A stretch of DNA of 64,000 nt, from contig JANQJA010000020.1 of NCBI GenBank assembly GCA_028281885.1, positions 149,577 to 213,576 on the forward strand, read 5' to 3'. Made by a program: the position numbers and the translations under genes. Positions 24,733-33,487 of this stretch are shown piece after piece (the stretch's first letter is position 1; each line of letters starts with the position of its first letter). This DNA comes from Pseudomonadales bacterium. GTDB taxonomy: Bacteria > Pseudomonadota > Gammaproteobacteria > Pseudomonadales > Azotimanducaceae. Below the pieces are notes generated by a model. It had not been told where the DNA came from and did no database searches. It saw only the letters and a list, made by a program, of their open reading frames with translations.

Positions 24733-27700
24733 CTAATCGTTGTTGGCGCCGGCGGCGATCCAGTCCCGGATCAGGTCGATGTCTCCCGGCGAGAGGATGC
24801 CACCGAGCGGCATGCGAGCGCCGACGATTCCCGATCGACCCTCGATCTTCCAGACGAGGTAGCTGTTGTCCGGGTCGCCGGGTTCGACTCGATCGAGGGT
24901 CGGAATCTGAGAGCTGGACACGTTGACCAGATTGCTGAAACTGCCCGAAGACTGCAGTGACAGTCCGCCGCTCACACCGTGACAGAAGACGCATCGGGAA
25001 TTGAAGATTGCCTGTACCTGTGTATACGTCGGAGTCGAAGCGGTATCACAGGCATCGCCGACCCCGTCTCCGTCACCGTCGGTCTGATCGGCGTTTGCCG
25101 TATTCGGGCAATTGTCGCCATTGTCGCCGACGCCGTCGCTATCGGCGTCTGCGGATTCAGTTGCGTCCTGCGGGAACGCATCGGCGTTGTCGCCGACCCC
25201 ATCGTTGTCGGTATCCGCAGTTTCGTTCGCGTCATTGGGGAAAGCGTCAGCGTTGTCTCCGACGCCATCGCCGTCGGTATCGGCGGTCTCGTTCGCGTCG
25301 TTGGGGAACGCGTCCGCATTGTCGCCGACGCCATCCGAATCGGAGTCCGCCGTCTCGCCGGGATCGTTGGGGAATGCATCCTGGTCATCGGGAACGCCGT
25401 CACCATCGGAGTCGGCAGGCGGTTGGCTGCTGTCGCAGATACCATCATTATCTGAGTCCACGGTCCCGCTGGGGTCATTCGGGCACTGATCTGCATTGTC
25501 TCCGGTGCCGTCACCATCCGAGTCTGTAGTCTCGGCACTGTTGTTCGGAAACGCATCGGCGTTGTCGCCGACGCCGTCACCATCGGTATCGGCGGTTTCA
25601 TTCGCGTCGTTGGGGAATGCATCGGCGTTATCGCCGACCCCGTCCATATCGCTGTCTGCCGTCTCGTTTGGGTCTGAAGGAAAGGCGTCGTCCATGTCAG
25701 GTGTGCCATCGCCATCGGTATCGACCACGATTGAAGCGTCGGTGAGCTGGCCGCGAATCTCTCCCTGGGGCCACGCCGCCGTGCGCACTTCGATATAAAG
25801 CTCATCGTCAATGAACATCATCAGTTCTTCAGCGCTGAGTGTTTGTCCATGGACAGACCAGTGATCGGGATTCAGATCGTCCCGGAGCAACTCGAATAGC
25901 ATCGTTCCGTTGGCACCGGCGTCGCCGGAATAGAGGCGGACCGAAAGCGGATCGACGATCCCCAAGGTGTTGACGTGGATGTAGAAATCGCCGGTGGCCA
26001 TCACCAGTGTGGTGGCCGCGACGCCGGAAGCAGCACTGTCGACTGGCATGTCGGCAACAACCTGGTCGGGCATCAGATGCGAGATACGCACCGTATGACC
26101 GAGGGGAACGATCTGCCCGCGCAGTTCACCTGGCTGGTGCTCGAGTGTGTGCAGGTTGAAATAGAGGCGTGCACCGGACAATGCGTCGAGCAGGTCTGTC
26201 ATGTCGGCATCGTCCGCGAACCAGTGATTCATTGATTGTGGGTTCTGCTGCATGTCGATAACGACACCCCCATTGGTACCGGCAATCCCCTGATGGACGT
26301 GCGCCGCAATAATCTCGATGCCCATGCTCGTGAAGTGCACCTGCGCCACATGGGTTTCTGTATCGAGCGTGATCGCGCCGCGCGCAAAGCCGTCGCTTTC
26401 GATGGGAACGGGAACTTGCTCCAGTCCCGTGGGTGTCGTGAGGATCATCTCGATGCCTGGCGGCAATACCTGGCCGCGGATTTCGCCGGCCGGAAAGGCG
26501 TCGCTATGAACGTTGAAATAGGTTCGCCCCGCCATGATGGCGTCGAGCGTATCGGCGTCGAGTACCGTGTCCTCCACGAACTCCCAGCGGTCCGGATTGC
26601 CGGCGTCCTGTTGCAAATGGACGAGGATCGGCCCGTTCTGCCCGCCGTACCCCTCGTGAAGATGGACCGCGGTGACGTCAATGCCATCCGTCTCCAGGCT
26701 GACCTTTGCCTCACCGGAGTCGAGCAGAACGATCAGGTCCGCCCAACCCATGGCGTCGGAGTCGACCGGTGCGGTCGATTCATGGGGTGTGAGGTTCGTC
26801 CAGATATCGACGATCTCCGGTAACGCATCAGCGCCTGCCTGTTGGATGGCAGTCAGACCGGCGACGGTAAACCCCGCCGGCAGTGTGACCGTGTTGGACT
26901 CGACGAGGTCTGTTAGACGCATTGCGGTTCTTGCTACGCCATTGACGGCGCCTTGCCGGAGTAGTGCGGCGTCGTGAGTCTTTAGGTCACCGTTGCCTCC
27001 GGAGAACCGGGCAACGAAGTCATTGAGTACCCGGGTGATATCTCCGCGCGAGCTGCTGCCTACATCGACGAAGCCCGCGAGTGCCGCCGACATCGCCGTC
27101 GATGCAATGCTGAGTTCGTTGAGCGCTTCTGAGTCGACGTTTTCAAGATCGGTCAGGTCGAGCAGCGGGATTGTGGCAATCGTCATGTCCTGTGGGATGT
27201 CCAACGTGGGGAACGCGGTTCTCAACAGGGTGGCGACCTGTTCATTGGCGATGTCGAGGTTTGCGTCGGTGAGGGTCTGGCTCCCGTCCATGGAGAGCGC
27301 TGCGGCGGTCACGAATTCAGAAAGCGGCGAAACGAAGGCGGTGCTCTCGAAACTGTTGGTACCCGAAGACTCAAGTGATTGTATTGGGGCACGAAGGACG
27401 AAGCCGTCCGGCAGAGCGAACATCTCGCCGAACCCGACTGCGATCGGATCGTCGTTAGCGTCGACACCCACCTCACAGTTGGGTTCGACGTCGCAAATGA
27501 CCATGGCATTGTCGCCGTCGACGACCACCTGTAGTGGCGTCTCGAGTTGCGTGGTCATCGAGAACGAAATCGAATAGCTGCCATCGCTATCCGTAGTTGC
27601 GGTCGCGCCGGCGATTACATTGCTGTCCGCATCGCGCAGGGAAACCGTGGCCGACGAGATAATGCCTTTCACTGCAGCACCTTCGATCGAATAGCTGAAC

Positions 27701-27822
27701 GTCGGCGGCGGCGGAGGTGGTGGGTCTGATGAAGCGGGCGTGTTGTTACTGTCGCTGCAGCCGCCGATGATCGATAAGGAAAGAAAAGTCGCGACCAATG
27801 TCCCGAGTCGAAGGTGCTTCAT
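24733..27822 (-). CDS. Surface lipoprotein with CHRD domains, thrombospondin-3 repeats and cytochrome c end
   Basis: I start at the ATG 27820-27822 because it opens a lipoprotein signal (LSLSIIGGC); the upstream open frame crosses the promoter region. The 1029-residue protein has a Pro-rich linker, a carboxypeptidase-regulatory-like beta domain (about 45-110) and a helical region to about 340. About three CHRD-type domains follow (about 350-690; HLHEGYGGQNGPILVHL, HVHQGIAGTNGGVVIDM). Some nine thrombospondin type-3 calcium repeats come next (about 700-925; DSDGDGTGDNAD type). The end is a haem-c segment with CVFCHG and a distal Met candidate in GARMPLGG. It is a calcium-loaded, haem-bearing surface protein, transcribed with the haem-motif barrel and divergent from the ECF operon. 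Confidence 0.85.
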   Translation of the reverse strand: MKHLRLGTLVATFLSLSIIGGCSDSNNTPASSDPPPPPPPTFSYSIEGAAVKGIISSATVSLRDADSNVIAGATATTDSDGSYSISFSMTTQLETPLQVVVDGDNAMVICDVEPNCEVGVDANDDPIAVGFGEMFALPDGFVLRAPIQSLESSGTNSFESTAFVSPLSEFVTAAALSMDGSQTLTDANLDIANEQVATLLRTAFPTLDIPQDMTIATIPLLDLTDLENVDSEALNELSIASTAMSAALAGFVDVGSSSRGDITRVLNDFVARFSGGNGDLKTHDAALLRQGAVNGVARTAMRLTDLVESNTVTLPAGFTVAGLTAIQQAGADALPEIVDIWTNLTPHESTAPVDSDAMGWADLIVLLDSGEAKVSLETDGIDVTAVHLHEGYGGQNGPILVHLQQDAGNPDRWEFVEDTVLDADTLDAIMAGRTYFNVHSDAFPAGEIRGQVLPPGIEMILTTPTGLEQVPVPIESDGFARGAITLDTETHVAQVHFTSMGIEIIAAHVHQGIAGTNGGVVIDMQQNPQSMNHWFADDADMTDLLDALSGARLYFNLHTLEHQPGELRGQIVPLGHTVRISHLMPDQVVADMPVDSAASGVAATTLVMATGDFYIHVNTLGIVDPLSVRLYSGDAGANGTMLFELLRDDLNPDHWSVHGQTLSAEELMMFIDDELYIEVRTAAWPQGEIRGQLTDASIVVDTDGDGTPDMDDAFPSDPNETADSDMDGVGDNADAFPNDANETADTDGDGVGDNADAFPNNSAETTDSDGDGTGDNADQCPNDPSGTVDSDNDGICDSSQPPADSDGDGVPDDQDAFPNDPGETADSDSDGVGDNADAFPNDANETADTDGDGVGDNADAFPNDANETADTDNDGVGDNADAFPQDATESADADSDGVGDNGDNCPNTANADQTDGDGDGVGDACDTASTPTYTQVQAIFNSRCVFCHGVSGGLSLQSSGSFSNLVNVSSSQIPTLDRVEPGDPDNSYLVWKIEGRSGIVGARMPLGGILSPGDIDLIRDWIAAGANND
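25042..25728. repeat. Tandem DNA repeats encoding thrombospondin-3 calcium motifs
   Basis: Near-repeats of about 54-57 bp (gcattgtcgccgacgccatc-type core) recur across this segment. They encode DADGDGVGDNADAFPNDANE-type units on the minus strand. Adjacent units are nearly identical in DNA, which points to recent expansion by recombination. Confidence 0.75.
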
Positions 27823-28022
27823 GTTGACGCTGCTCCGTCGCGTGGTTTGAGGGTAAGTCGTCGCTCGTCCGGAAACGGTTCGAAACCGGAAAGATTTGCT
27901 GGATATCTCTCTGACCGGGGGTGTTTCGAACGGGAAAATCCGATGAACCGATTGTTGGCTGTGAACAACACACAGGTTAATTCGGGTCATATAGCTACCC
28001 GGAAGACATCAATGGGCGACTT
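27823..28022. promoter_or_regulatory. Divergent control region of the cytochrome pair and the ECF operon
   Basis: Two hundred bases separate the divergent starts. A short palindrome CGGTTCGAAACCG lies at about 27876-27888 and a related half (TTTCGAACGGG) about 45 bp further on; these could be operator or ECF-promoter elements. A TATAGC near 27991 is a weak -10 candidate for the sigma gene. No strong sigma-70 promoter is visible. Confidence 0.35.
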
Positions 28023-28556
28023 GTGAATTCAACGGAACTCGAACTTCTGGATGGCGTGCGCGATGGGGACAGGATGGCCATGAGACGCTTGTATGAGCTG
28101 TACCTGCCGCGACTCGGGAGGTTCCTGTACCGGGTGGTGCAGGACGCCGAACTCATTCAGGAGCTGGTCAACGATGTGATGCTGACGGTGTGGCAGAATG
28201 CTGGCGCATTCCGGCGCGAGTCGACGGTATCGACCTGGATTCTGGGTATTGCCTACCGCAAGGCTCTTGACGCTCTGCGTCGCCAGAAGCGGTACAGTAC
28301 GCTTGTTCGGCAGGTGCCGGAGCCTGACCGACACGACGATGATATCGGCTATTTCATCGCTGAGCGTGATCTCAACAGGCTGCTGGTAAAACTCTCCCTG
28401 GAGCAACGCGCTGTCGCCGAGCTGTCATTCGACTTTGGCTATTCATATCCGGAAATCGCCGAGATCCTCGGCGTGCCCGTTAACACAGTCAAGACTCGCA
28501 TGTACTATGCCCGGCGGACGATGCAGGAGGCATATTCATCAAGAGGCAACGCATGA
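28023..28556 (+). CDS. ECF-type RNA polymerase sigma factor
   Basis: A 177-residue sigma factor starting at a GTG. Region 2 runs from about 12 to 80 (MRRLYELYLPRLGRFLYRV, AELIQELVNDVMLTVWQNA, STVSTWILGIAYRKALDAL). Region 4 runs from about 120 to 170 (LSLEQRAVAELSFDFGYSY, PEIAEILGVPVNTVKTRMYYAR), with the usual linker and no regions 1 or 3. It is coupled by a 4-bp overlap to the zinc-finger anti-sigma gene. It probably drives its own operon and perhaps the divergent cytochrome pair in response to an envelope signal. Confidence 0.93.
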   Translation: MNSTELELLDGVRDGDRMAMRRLYELYLPRLGRFLYRVVQDAELIQELVNDVMLTVWQNAGAFRRESTVSTWILGIAYRKALDALRRQKRYSTLVRQVPEPDRHDDDIGYFIAERDLNRLLVKLSLEQRAVAELSFDFGYSYPEIAEILGVPVNTVKTRMYYARRTMQEAYSSRGNA

Positions 28557-29137
28557 CAGATCACAAAGAGATCAGGGAGCTGATTCCCTGGTTCGTCAAC
28601 GGAACGCTGAATGAATCCGAGCAATCCCTGCTGGATGCGCACGTCAGGGAATGTGATGAGTGCCGAAGGGAAGTTGAAGATCTCGTACGGCTTTCTTCGA
28701 AGTTTGGCTGGCCGCAGGAGGTCATTGAGTTGCAGGATAGCGGCAGGGCGGCCGCCGCCGACTTCGTCGAGGCGTTGCCGGAAACAGGTGCCGCGGGCGC
28801 GCGTCCGGCCTGGGCGGTACCTGTTCTGGTAACGATCTGTGTGGCTGTTGCGGCCACGCTGACAACCATGATTCCGCCGCAGGATGAGTTTCGAACGCGT
28901 TCGACAAAACCCGGCGTTGTGGTTGCTGCTCCCGTGGTGCAGGTCGTGTTCCAGGAGCGTGCCACCGAAAAAGCGATTCGAGAAACCCTGCTTGCAGGTG
29001 GCAACGTTGTGCTGAGTGGCCCCTCGACACTAGGTGTCTATCGAGTGGCCGTAACCAGTGGAGAGAGCGACGCCTATATCGCTCGACTTGAACGCAACCC
29101 CGACGTCATCTTCGCGGAAGAGGAGATGACGCAGTGA
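28553..29137 (+). CDS. Zinc-finger anti-sigma factor with subtilisin-propeptide-like periplasmic domain
   Basis: The 194-residue protein has an N-terminal ZAS/HC2-type zinc finger (LLDAHVRECDECRREVEDL), which binds ECF sigma factors, and a single membrane helix at about 85-105 (VPVLVTICVAVAATLTTMI). The periplasmic domain of about 75 residues (GPSTLGVYRVAVTSGESDAY, ARLERNPDVIFAEEE) looks like the prodomain/inhibitor I9 fold of subtilases. The next gene is a subtilase, so the domain may be bound or cut by that protease, giving a release switch for the sigma factor. The zinc finger and topology are clear; the prodomain resemblance is by eye. Confidence 0.85.
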   Translation: MTDHKEIRELIPWFVNGTLNESEQSLLDAHVRECDECRREVEDLVRLSSKFGWPQEVIELQDSGRAAAADFVEALPETGAAGARPAWAVPVLVTICVAVAATLTTMIPPQDEFRTRSTKPGVVVAAPVVQVVFQERATEKAIRETLLAGGNVVLSGPSTLGVYRVAVTSGESDAYIARLERNPDVIFAEEEMTQ

Positions 29138-30366
29138 AGTGGCTGGCGCTGGCTGCTGTGGCCGTGCTGTTGCAGTCGTGTACGATCGCCCCTTCGATTC
29201 CGGCCGACCGGCAGAGCTACATTCTGACGGTGGGCCTGCCTGATCACTCCGGTGACATTCAGTCCAGTGCCACACGCGTCTACGGTGGCGGTGACCGGTG
29301 GCGCATCCCGATTGGCGTCAGGAAGAATGTCCGACTTCTGGTTCGCGACTACGATCTGACGGTTCTGGATTCGTGGCCGCTCGCGTCCATTCGCGAGTAT
29401 TGCGTTGTGGTCACAGGCCGCTCGCGTGATATTGAAGCGCTCGGCAAGGACTCGAGAATCGCGAGTCTGCAGCCTGTTCAGCGATTCACGGGTATGAAAG
29501 CGACGCCGCCGTACAACGATGCCAGGCTGGTTGCGCAACTGGGTCCCGATATCGAATCGTTCAACCGTCTCCATACTTGGTCGACCGGCAAGGGTGTGCG
29601 TATCGGCATCATTGACACACCCGTTGATCTCGGGCATCCCGACCTCAGGCAGCGGTTTCGTCTGGAAGAGACGTTCACCGACGGCGCTATCAGTGAACGG
29701 GACAGGTATCACGGTACGGCCGTGGCCGGCATCATTGGCGCGAAGGCGGACAACGGCATTGGGGTTGTTGGCTTCGCGCCGGATGCGGAGCTTTATAGTT
29801 TTGCGGCTTGTCGCCGGGAGAAGCGTGGCGATATAACCGTCTGCAATACTTTTGCACTTGCCAAGGCCATCGAGGCTGCCGCCGGGAGAAAGCTTGATCT
29901 CGTCAACCTGTCGCTCGCAGGTCCTGAGGATGCCTTGCTCGAACGTCTGATTTCATCTTTGATCGCCGGTGGAACGATTGTGGTTGCGTCAGACAATCCC
30001 GAGGACGACCAGCTGCGGTTTCCGGCTTCGATGAACGATGTTGTCGCGGTCAGCGCACCTGGCCATCCGGCTGACTCGCTGACGATCCATGCCGAAGACG
30101 AACATCTTTCGACACGAACGGGCGGGGGCTATCAATTCTTCTATGGCAGTTCGATGTCCGCGGCGAGAGTCACCGCGCTGGTTTCCCTCATGCTGGAGCA
30201 ACAACCAACGCTGGCCACCGATGAAGTCAGGGCAAGGCTCGGAGGGATCGAGGCGACCTGCCGCGCAGAACCACACAATGACCTCTGCTTCATGCGGTTT
30301 GCCTTGTCCGGGAGCAAGGTTTCTCGGGGCGGCGCTCAGTTTTCGAAGAGACTGCCCCTCAGATGA
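29134..30366 (+). CDS. S8-family subtilisin-like serine peptidase, lipoprotein
   Basis: A 410-residue protein starting at a GTG that overlaps the anti-sigma stop. The signal ends in VLLQSC, so it is a probable lipoprotein. A prodomain-like segment (EYCVVVTGRSRDIEALGKDS) is followed by the S8 domain: Asp in GVRIGIIDTPVD, His in RYHGTAVAGIIG, and Ser in FFYGSSMSAARVTAL. A substrate strand LVNLSLAGPE is also present. The Ser motif is GSSMSAA where most subtilases have GTSMAAP, so the loop is divergent but the triad is complete. It ends in a 4-bp overlap with a beta-barrel gene. Role inferred: processing of the sigma regulator or of surface proteins. Confidence 0.9.
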   Translation: MKWLALAAVAVLLQSCTIAPSIPADRQSYILTVGLPDHSGDIQSSATRVYGGGDRWRIPIGVRKNVRLLVRDYDLTVLDSWPLASIREYCVVVTGRSRDIEALGKDSRIASLQPVQRFTGMKATPPYNDARLVAQLGPDIESFNRLHTWSTGKGVRIGIIDTPVDLGHPDLRQRFRLEETFTDGAISERDRYHGTAVAGIIGAKADNGIGVVGFAPDAELYSFAACRREKRGDITVCNTFALAKAIEAAAGRKLDLVNLSLAGPEDALLERLISSLIAGGTIVVASDNPEDDQLRFPASMNDVVAVSAPGHPADSLTIHAEDEHLSTRTGGGYQFFYGSSMSAARVTALVSLMLEQQPTLATDEVRARLGGIEATCRAEPHNDLCFMRFALSGSKVSRGGAQFSKRLPLR

Positions 30367-31034
30367 TTCGTTGGTCAATCTTACTATCGTTGGTTGCGTC
30401 GCCGGTGCTGGCGTCACAGTCGAAGGTGCACGGCTCGTTGGCTATCGTCGACAGTCATCACTTCCAGGGTATGGATCAGAGCCAGGGAAGAACGTCGGCG
30501 ATGGCAAGTGTCGAGTATCGCCCCGTTGATGGCATCGGTGTCGGCGTGTGGGTAGGAGAGCATAGACTGCCGCAGGGTTTCGGTAACAGTATCGAGGTTG
30601 ACTACTTCGTTCGACTCAGCAGGCAATTGTCATTCAATCAGCGTATCGATACATCGTTGTGGCGCTATACGTTCGTCGAGAGTTCCTTTGACGATTATGA
30701 GTGGACACAATGGCTTTTAAGCTATCACCGGGATGAACGTCTCAGTCTGACGCTGGGTGCTTCCGACAATCTGCTTCGTTCAAACAAATTGACGACCTTC
30801 GTGGAAGGTACCATCAGACAGTCTTATGGACGGGTCATCGGTAGTCTGTCGCTGGGGAGAAACAACCTCTCGGGCACGAACTTCGAGAGTTTCGAGTACG
30901 CTGAATTCAGGATCGCCGTTCACTGGGGTGACTTCCATGCGTTCGCCGACTACACAGCAACCAACGGAGTCGACGGACGGATTGAACGCCTTGCCCACGA
31001 GGGGCCGAGCTTAGGCATCTCCTACGCCTTCTAG
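30363..31034 (+). CDS. Small outer-membrane beta-barrel protein
   Basis: A 223-residue protein with a Sec signal (IRWSILLSLVASPVLA) and about ten amphipathic strands (VEYRPVDGIGVGVWVGE, VEVDYFVRLSRQ-like alternation, LSFNQRIDTSLWRYTF), ending in SLGISYAF. The terminal aromatic residue is the BAM recognition signal of outer-membrane barrels. The pattern recalls the TIGR02001 family. Last gene of the ECF operon, coupled to the subtilase by 4 bp, so it may be the protease's substrate, exporter or membrane partner. Confidence 0.78.
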   Translation: MIRWSILLSLVASPVLASQSKVHGSLAIVDSHHFQGMDQSQGRTSAMASVEYRPVDGIGVGVWVGEHRLPQGFGNSIEVDYFVRLSRQLSFNQRIDTSLWRYTFVESSFDDYEWTQWLLSYHRDERLSLTLGASDNLLRSNKLTTFVEGTIRQSYGRVIGSLSLGRNNLSGTNFESFEYAEFRIAVHWGDFHAFADYTATNGVDGRIERLAHEGPSLGISYAF

Positions 31035-31053
31035 GGCCGCTTTGATGTGAGGC

Positions 31054-31869
31054 TCATGGTCGCAGGCGTACCCAGCCATTTTCGATGGTTTCGTCGGCCT
31101 GCGGATAACCAGGCTCACCGGGCAGCAGAATCTCGCGATTCTCATTCACCCGGGCACGCTCGTCAGGCAGATTCTGCTCTGCTGAAGCAATGACATCGTC
31201 GGTACTGCTGAACTTGGCCAGTTGTCGGACCATCCGTATGGTGGGGGTCATCATCACTATTTCTTCGGTGTCTGACATTCTCAGGATGTCGTCCGGCCGC
31301 AGCCAGCGCGCGCGTACCAGTTCGCCGTCGTCCTGGCGCGGCACCTGATTGTCGGGAATCCGCGTGATAAAAAAGCGGGTGTCGTAACGGCGCGGCGGGC
31401 CCTCGGGCGTAATCCAGCGGGCAATGTAGTGCATCTGGCCGACATCGAGCAGCAGGTTCTCTTCTTCCATGATCTCAATAAAGGCGCGATTACTGTCGTT
31501 CACATCGTCGCGATGCTGATCGAAACGGCCGTCTGAAAGGTCGACCGTGGCGCCCGTCTGTTGATCGACCGCGAGCAGGATACCGGCTTCCTCGAAAGCC
31601 TCGCGGATCGCGGCGATGTAGTAGGAGAGACCGCCCCGAGGCAGGTTCATCAGTGCACTTGCCTCGGCATCATCGCGATGGATGGCAAAGCGCTGAAAAT
31701 CCTGTGGGTCGTCTGTGTCATCGACCCGTCCGCCGGGAAATACCCACATGCCGCCGCCGAAGACGACGTCAGCATGACGTTCCAGCATCAGCACCTGCAG
31801 ATCGGGCCGGTCGTCGACCAGCATCACGGTTGCTGCCTGTCGGACGGGCACGGATTCAGGTTGGTTCAC
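31054..31869 (-). CDS. NUDIX hydrolase with interrupted NUDIX box
   Basis: A 271-residue protein beginning at a GTG. VMLVDDRPDLQVLMLERHAD and VFPGGRVDDTDD open the NUDIX fold; the REAFEEAGILL half of the box comes about 45 residues later because of an insertion. This is the arrangement of NUDT7/NUDT19-type hydrolases, often active on CoA derivatives. The C-terminal half includes RYDTRFFITRIPDNQ. It stands alone, convergent with the beta-barrel gene. Substrate is a family-based guess. Confidence 0.85.
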   Translation of the reverse strand: MNQPESVPVRQAATVMLVDDRPDLQVLMLERHADVVFGGGMWVFPGGRVDDTDDPQDFQRFAIHRDDAEASALMNLPRGGLSYYIAAIREAFEEAGILLAVDQQTGATVDLSDGRFDQHRDDVNDSNRAFIEIMEEENLLLDVGQMHYIARWITPEGPPRRYDTRFFITRIPDNQVPRQDDGELVRARWLRPDDILRMSDTEEIVMMTPTIRMVRQLAKFSSTDDVIASAEQNLPDERARVNENREILLPGEPGYPQADETIENGWVRLRP

Positions 31870-31972
31870 GTTGTTGTGCTGTCGAGGTCAGAAGTCTTGA
31901 GGTTAACTTGTTTGAGGGCTTCATGGCAGGACGTAATTGTGATGACCGGGGTGAGTGTTTAAGCTGTGTATC

Positions 31973-32458
31973 ATGAGTTTCCGTTACCTGCTCCTGCTAT
32001 TGTGCTTTAGCGCGACCGGCGTCAGCGCCGCGCGAATGATCGAACTGGATGACGGTTCGCGCATTCGTGGCGAAGTGGTAGCGGTGGAAGACGGAATCTG
32101 GGTGATCGAGACCCGGTCGATGGGCGTACTCAGTATTCCTGCCGCACGCATTCGAGGTCTGTCAGATGAGCCATCCGGCGCCGGTATCAACGCATTGTCG
32201 GAATCCGACGTTTCCCCGTCGGGCGGTGATGCGCCGGATGCGATCAACGCGATCCGGTCAACGATTGCTTCAGATGTGGGGCTGATGCGAAGGATTCTCT
32301 CGCTGCGGGACGATCCTGCGATGCAGGCGGTGCTGGCTGATCCGGAGATCATGGCAGCAGTCCAGCGATTGGACTTTGCCACCCTTCGCAATCATCCCAA
32401 GTTTCAGGCGCTGCTGAATGATCCGGATGTCAGGTCACTGGCCTCTAAACTGCGCTGA
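31973..32458 (+). CDS. Exported protein, unknown, beta-rich N-terminal domain
   Basis: The ATG at 31973 starts a signal peptide (RYLLLLLCFSATGVSA); an upstream in-frame start adds six residues and lacks support. The 161-residue product has a short SH3-like beta segment (MIELDDGSRIRGEVVAVED) and then an Ala/Asp-rich helical tail with STI1/XPC-like leucine spacing (LADPEIMAAVQRLDFATL, RNHPKFQALLNDPDVRSL). The tail repeats 'DP.I/V' units as in heat-shock-chaperonin-binding motifs. No exact family is recognised. It lies 15 bp upstream of hemH. Confidence 0.72.
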   Translation: MSFRYLLLLLCFSATGVSAARMIELDDGSRIRGEVVAVEDGIWVIETRSMGVLSIPAARIRGLSDEPSGAGINALSESDVSPSGGDAPDAINAIRSTIASDVGLMRRILSLRDDPAMQAVLADPEIMAAVQRLDFATLRNHPKFQALLNDPDVRSLASKLR

Positions 32459-32473
32459 TAATCTTTTCTTTCT

Positions 32474-33487
32474 GTGACAAAGCCCACCGACCACCCTGAG
32501 ATTTCTGAACTTCGTGTCGGCGTTCTGCTGGTCAACCTGGGTACGCCTGATCGTCCTGAAACGCCGGCCGTGAAGCGCTACCTGAAAGAGTTTCTCAGCG
32601 ACCGGCGAGTCATCGATTATCCCGCCTGGTTCTGGCAGCCCATTCTCCGGGGCATCATTCTGAACGTCAGGCCGAAGAAGACCGCTGCTGCCTACCGCAA
32701 GATCTGGCTGACTTCGGAAGACGAATCGCCGCTTCGTTATTACACTCGCCAGCAGGCGGAGGAGGTCCAACTGCGACTGGGTGATCGAGTGCTGGTGGAC
32801 TGGGCGATGAATTATGGGCGACCTTCGATTCGCTCGCGGCTGAATGAGCTTGTCAGAAAAGGCTGCCGCCGTATTCTCGTCCTGCCGCTCTATCCCCAGT
32901 ACAGTGCCGCCACGACCGGGTCAGTTTGTGATCGTGTGGCGTCAGCGGTTGGCGATATGAACTGGCAGCCAGCGATTCGCACGCTGGATACCTGGCATGA
33001 CGATCCGGCCTACGTTGATGCGATGGCAGCGCATATTCGCAGCCATCTCGAATCGATACCGTTCAGGCCGGAGGTGCTGTTGATGTCATTCCACGGCCTG
33101 CCCCGGCGTTACCTGAAGCAGGGTGACCCCTACACCTGTTTCTGTCAGAAAACCGGCAGGCTGCTGGCGGAATCGCTCTCAGATGCCGGGATACGGATGA
33201 TGACGACCTTCCAGTCCCGGTTTGGCCCCGAGCAGTGGGTGAAGCCTTATACTGACGAGACGGTTACGGCACTTGCGGGCGAAGGTGTCCGCCGGGTGGC
33301 GATAGTAGCGCCCGGATTTGTATCGGACTGCATTGAAACGCTGGAAGAACTGGGCATCCAGCTAAAGGAAACATTTGTCGGTGCTGGCGGTGAAGACTTT
33401 ACCGTGATTCCGTGTCTCAATAACGAAATACCCGCCATCGACATGCTGGAAACGATTGTCCGCCGGGAACTGTCCGGCTGGATCTAG
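32474..33487 (+). CDS. hemH: Ferrochelatase
   Basis: A 337-residue protein starting at a GTG. The N-terminal VGVLLVNLGTPDRPETPAVK and YLKEFLSDRRVIDYP are diagnostic; ILVLPLYPQYSAATTGSV, LLMSFHGLPRRYLKQGDPY with the catalytic His, and VAIVAPGFVSDCIETLEEL complete the family pattern. It inserts Fe2+ into protoporphyrin IX, the last step of haem synthesis, at the cytosolic membrane face. The stop TAG is the right half of a CTAG that flanks an inserted element. A need for haem fits the c-type haem proteins nearby, though that is ordinary for the lineage. Confidence 0.96.
   Translation: MTKPTDHPEISELRVGVLLVNLGTPDRPETPAVKRYLKEFLSDRRVIDYPAWFWQPILRGIILNVRPKKTAAAYRKIWLTSEDESPLRYYTRQQAEEVQLRLGDRVLVDWAMNYGRPSIRSRLNELVRKGCRRILVLPLYPQYSAATTGSVCDRVASAVGDMNWQPAIRTLDTWHDDPAYVDAMAAHIRSHLESIPFRPEVLLMSFHGLPRRYLKQGDPYTCFCQKTGRLLAESLSDAGIRMMTTFQSRFGPEQWVKPYTDETVTALAGEGVRRVAIVAPGFVSDCIETLEELGIQLKETFVGAGGEDFTVIPCLNNEIPAIDMLETIVRRELSGWI

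Noticed and set aside
25042..25728. Possible CRISPR array
   Set aside because: The regular repeats encode in-frame DxDxDG motifs, have no unique spacers of constant length, and no cas genes are near.
24972..25811. Repetitive frames on both strands in the thrombospondin-3 region
   Set aside because: They are shifted readings of the calcium-repeat DNA. The frame that continues into CHRD domains and the CxxCH end is the real one.
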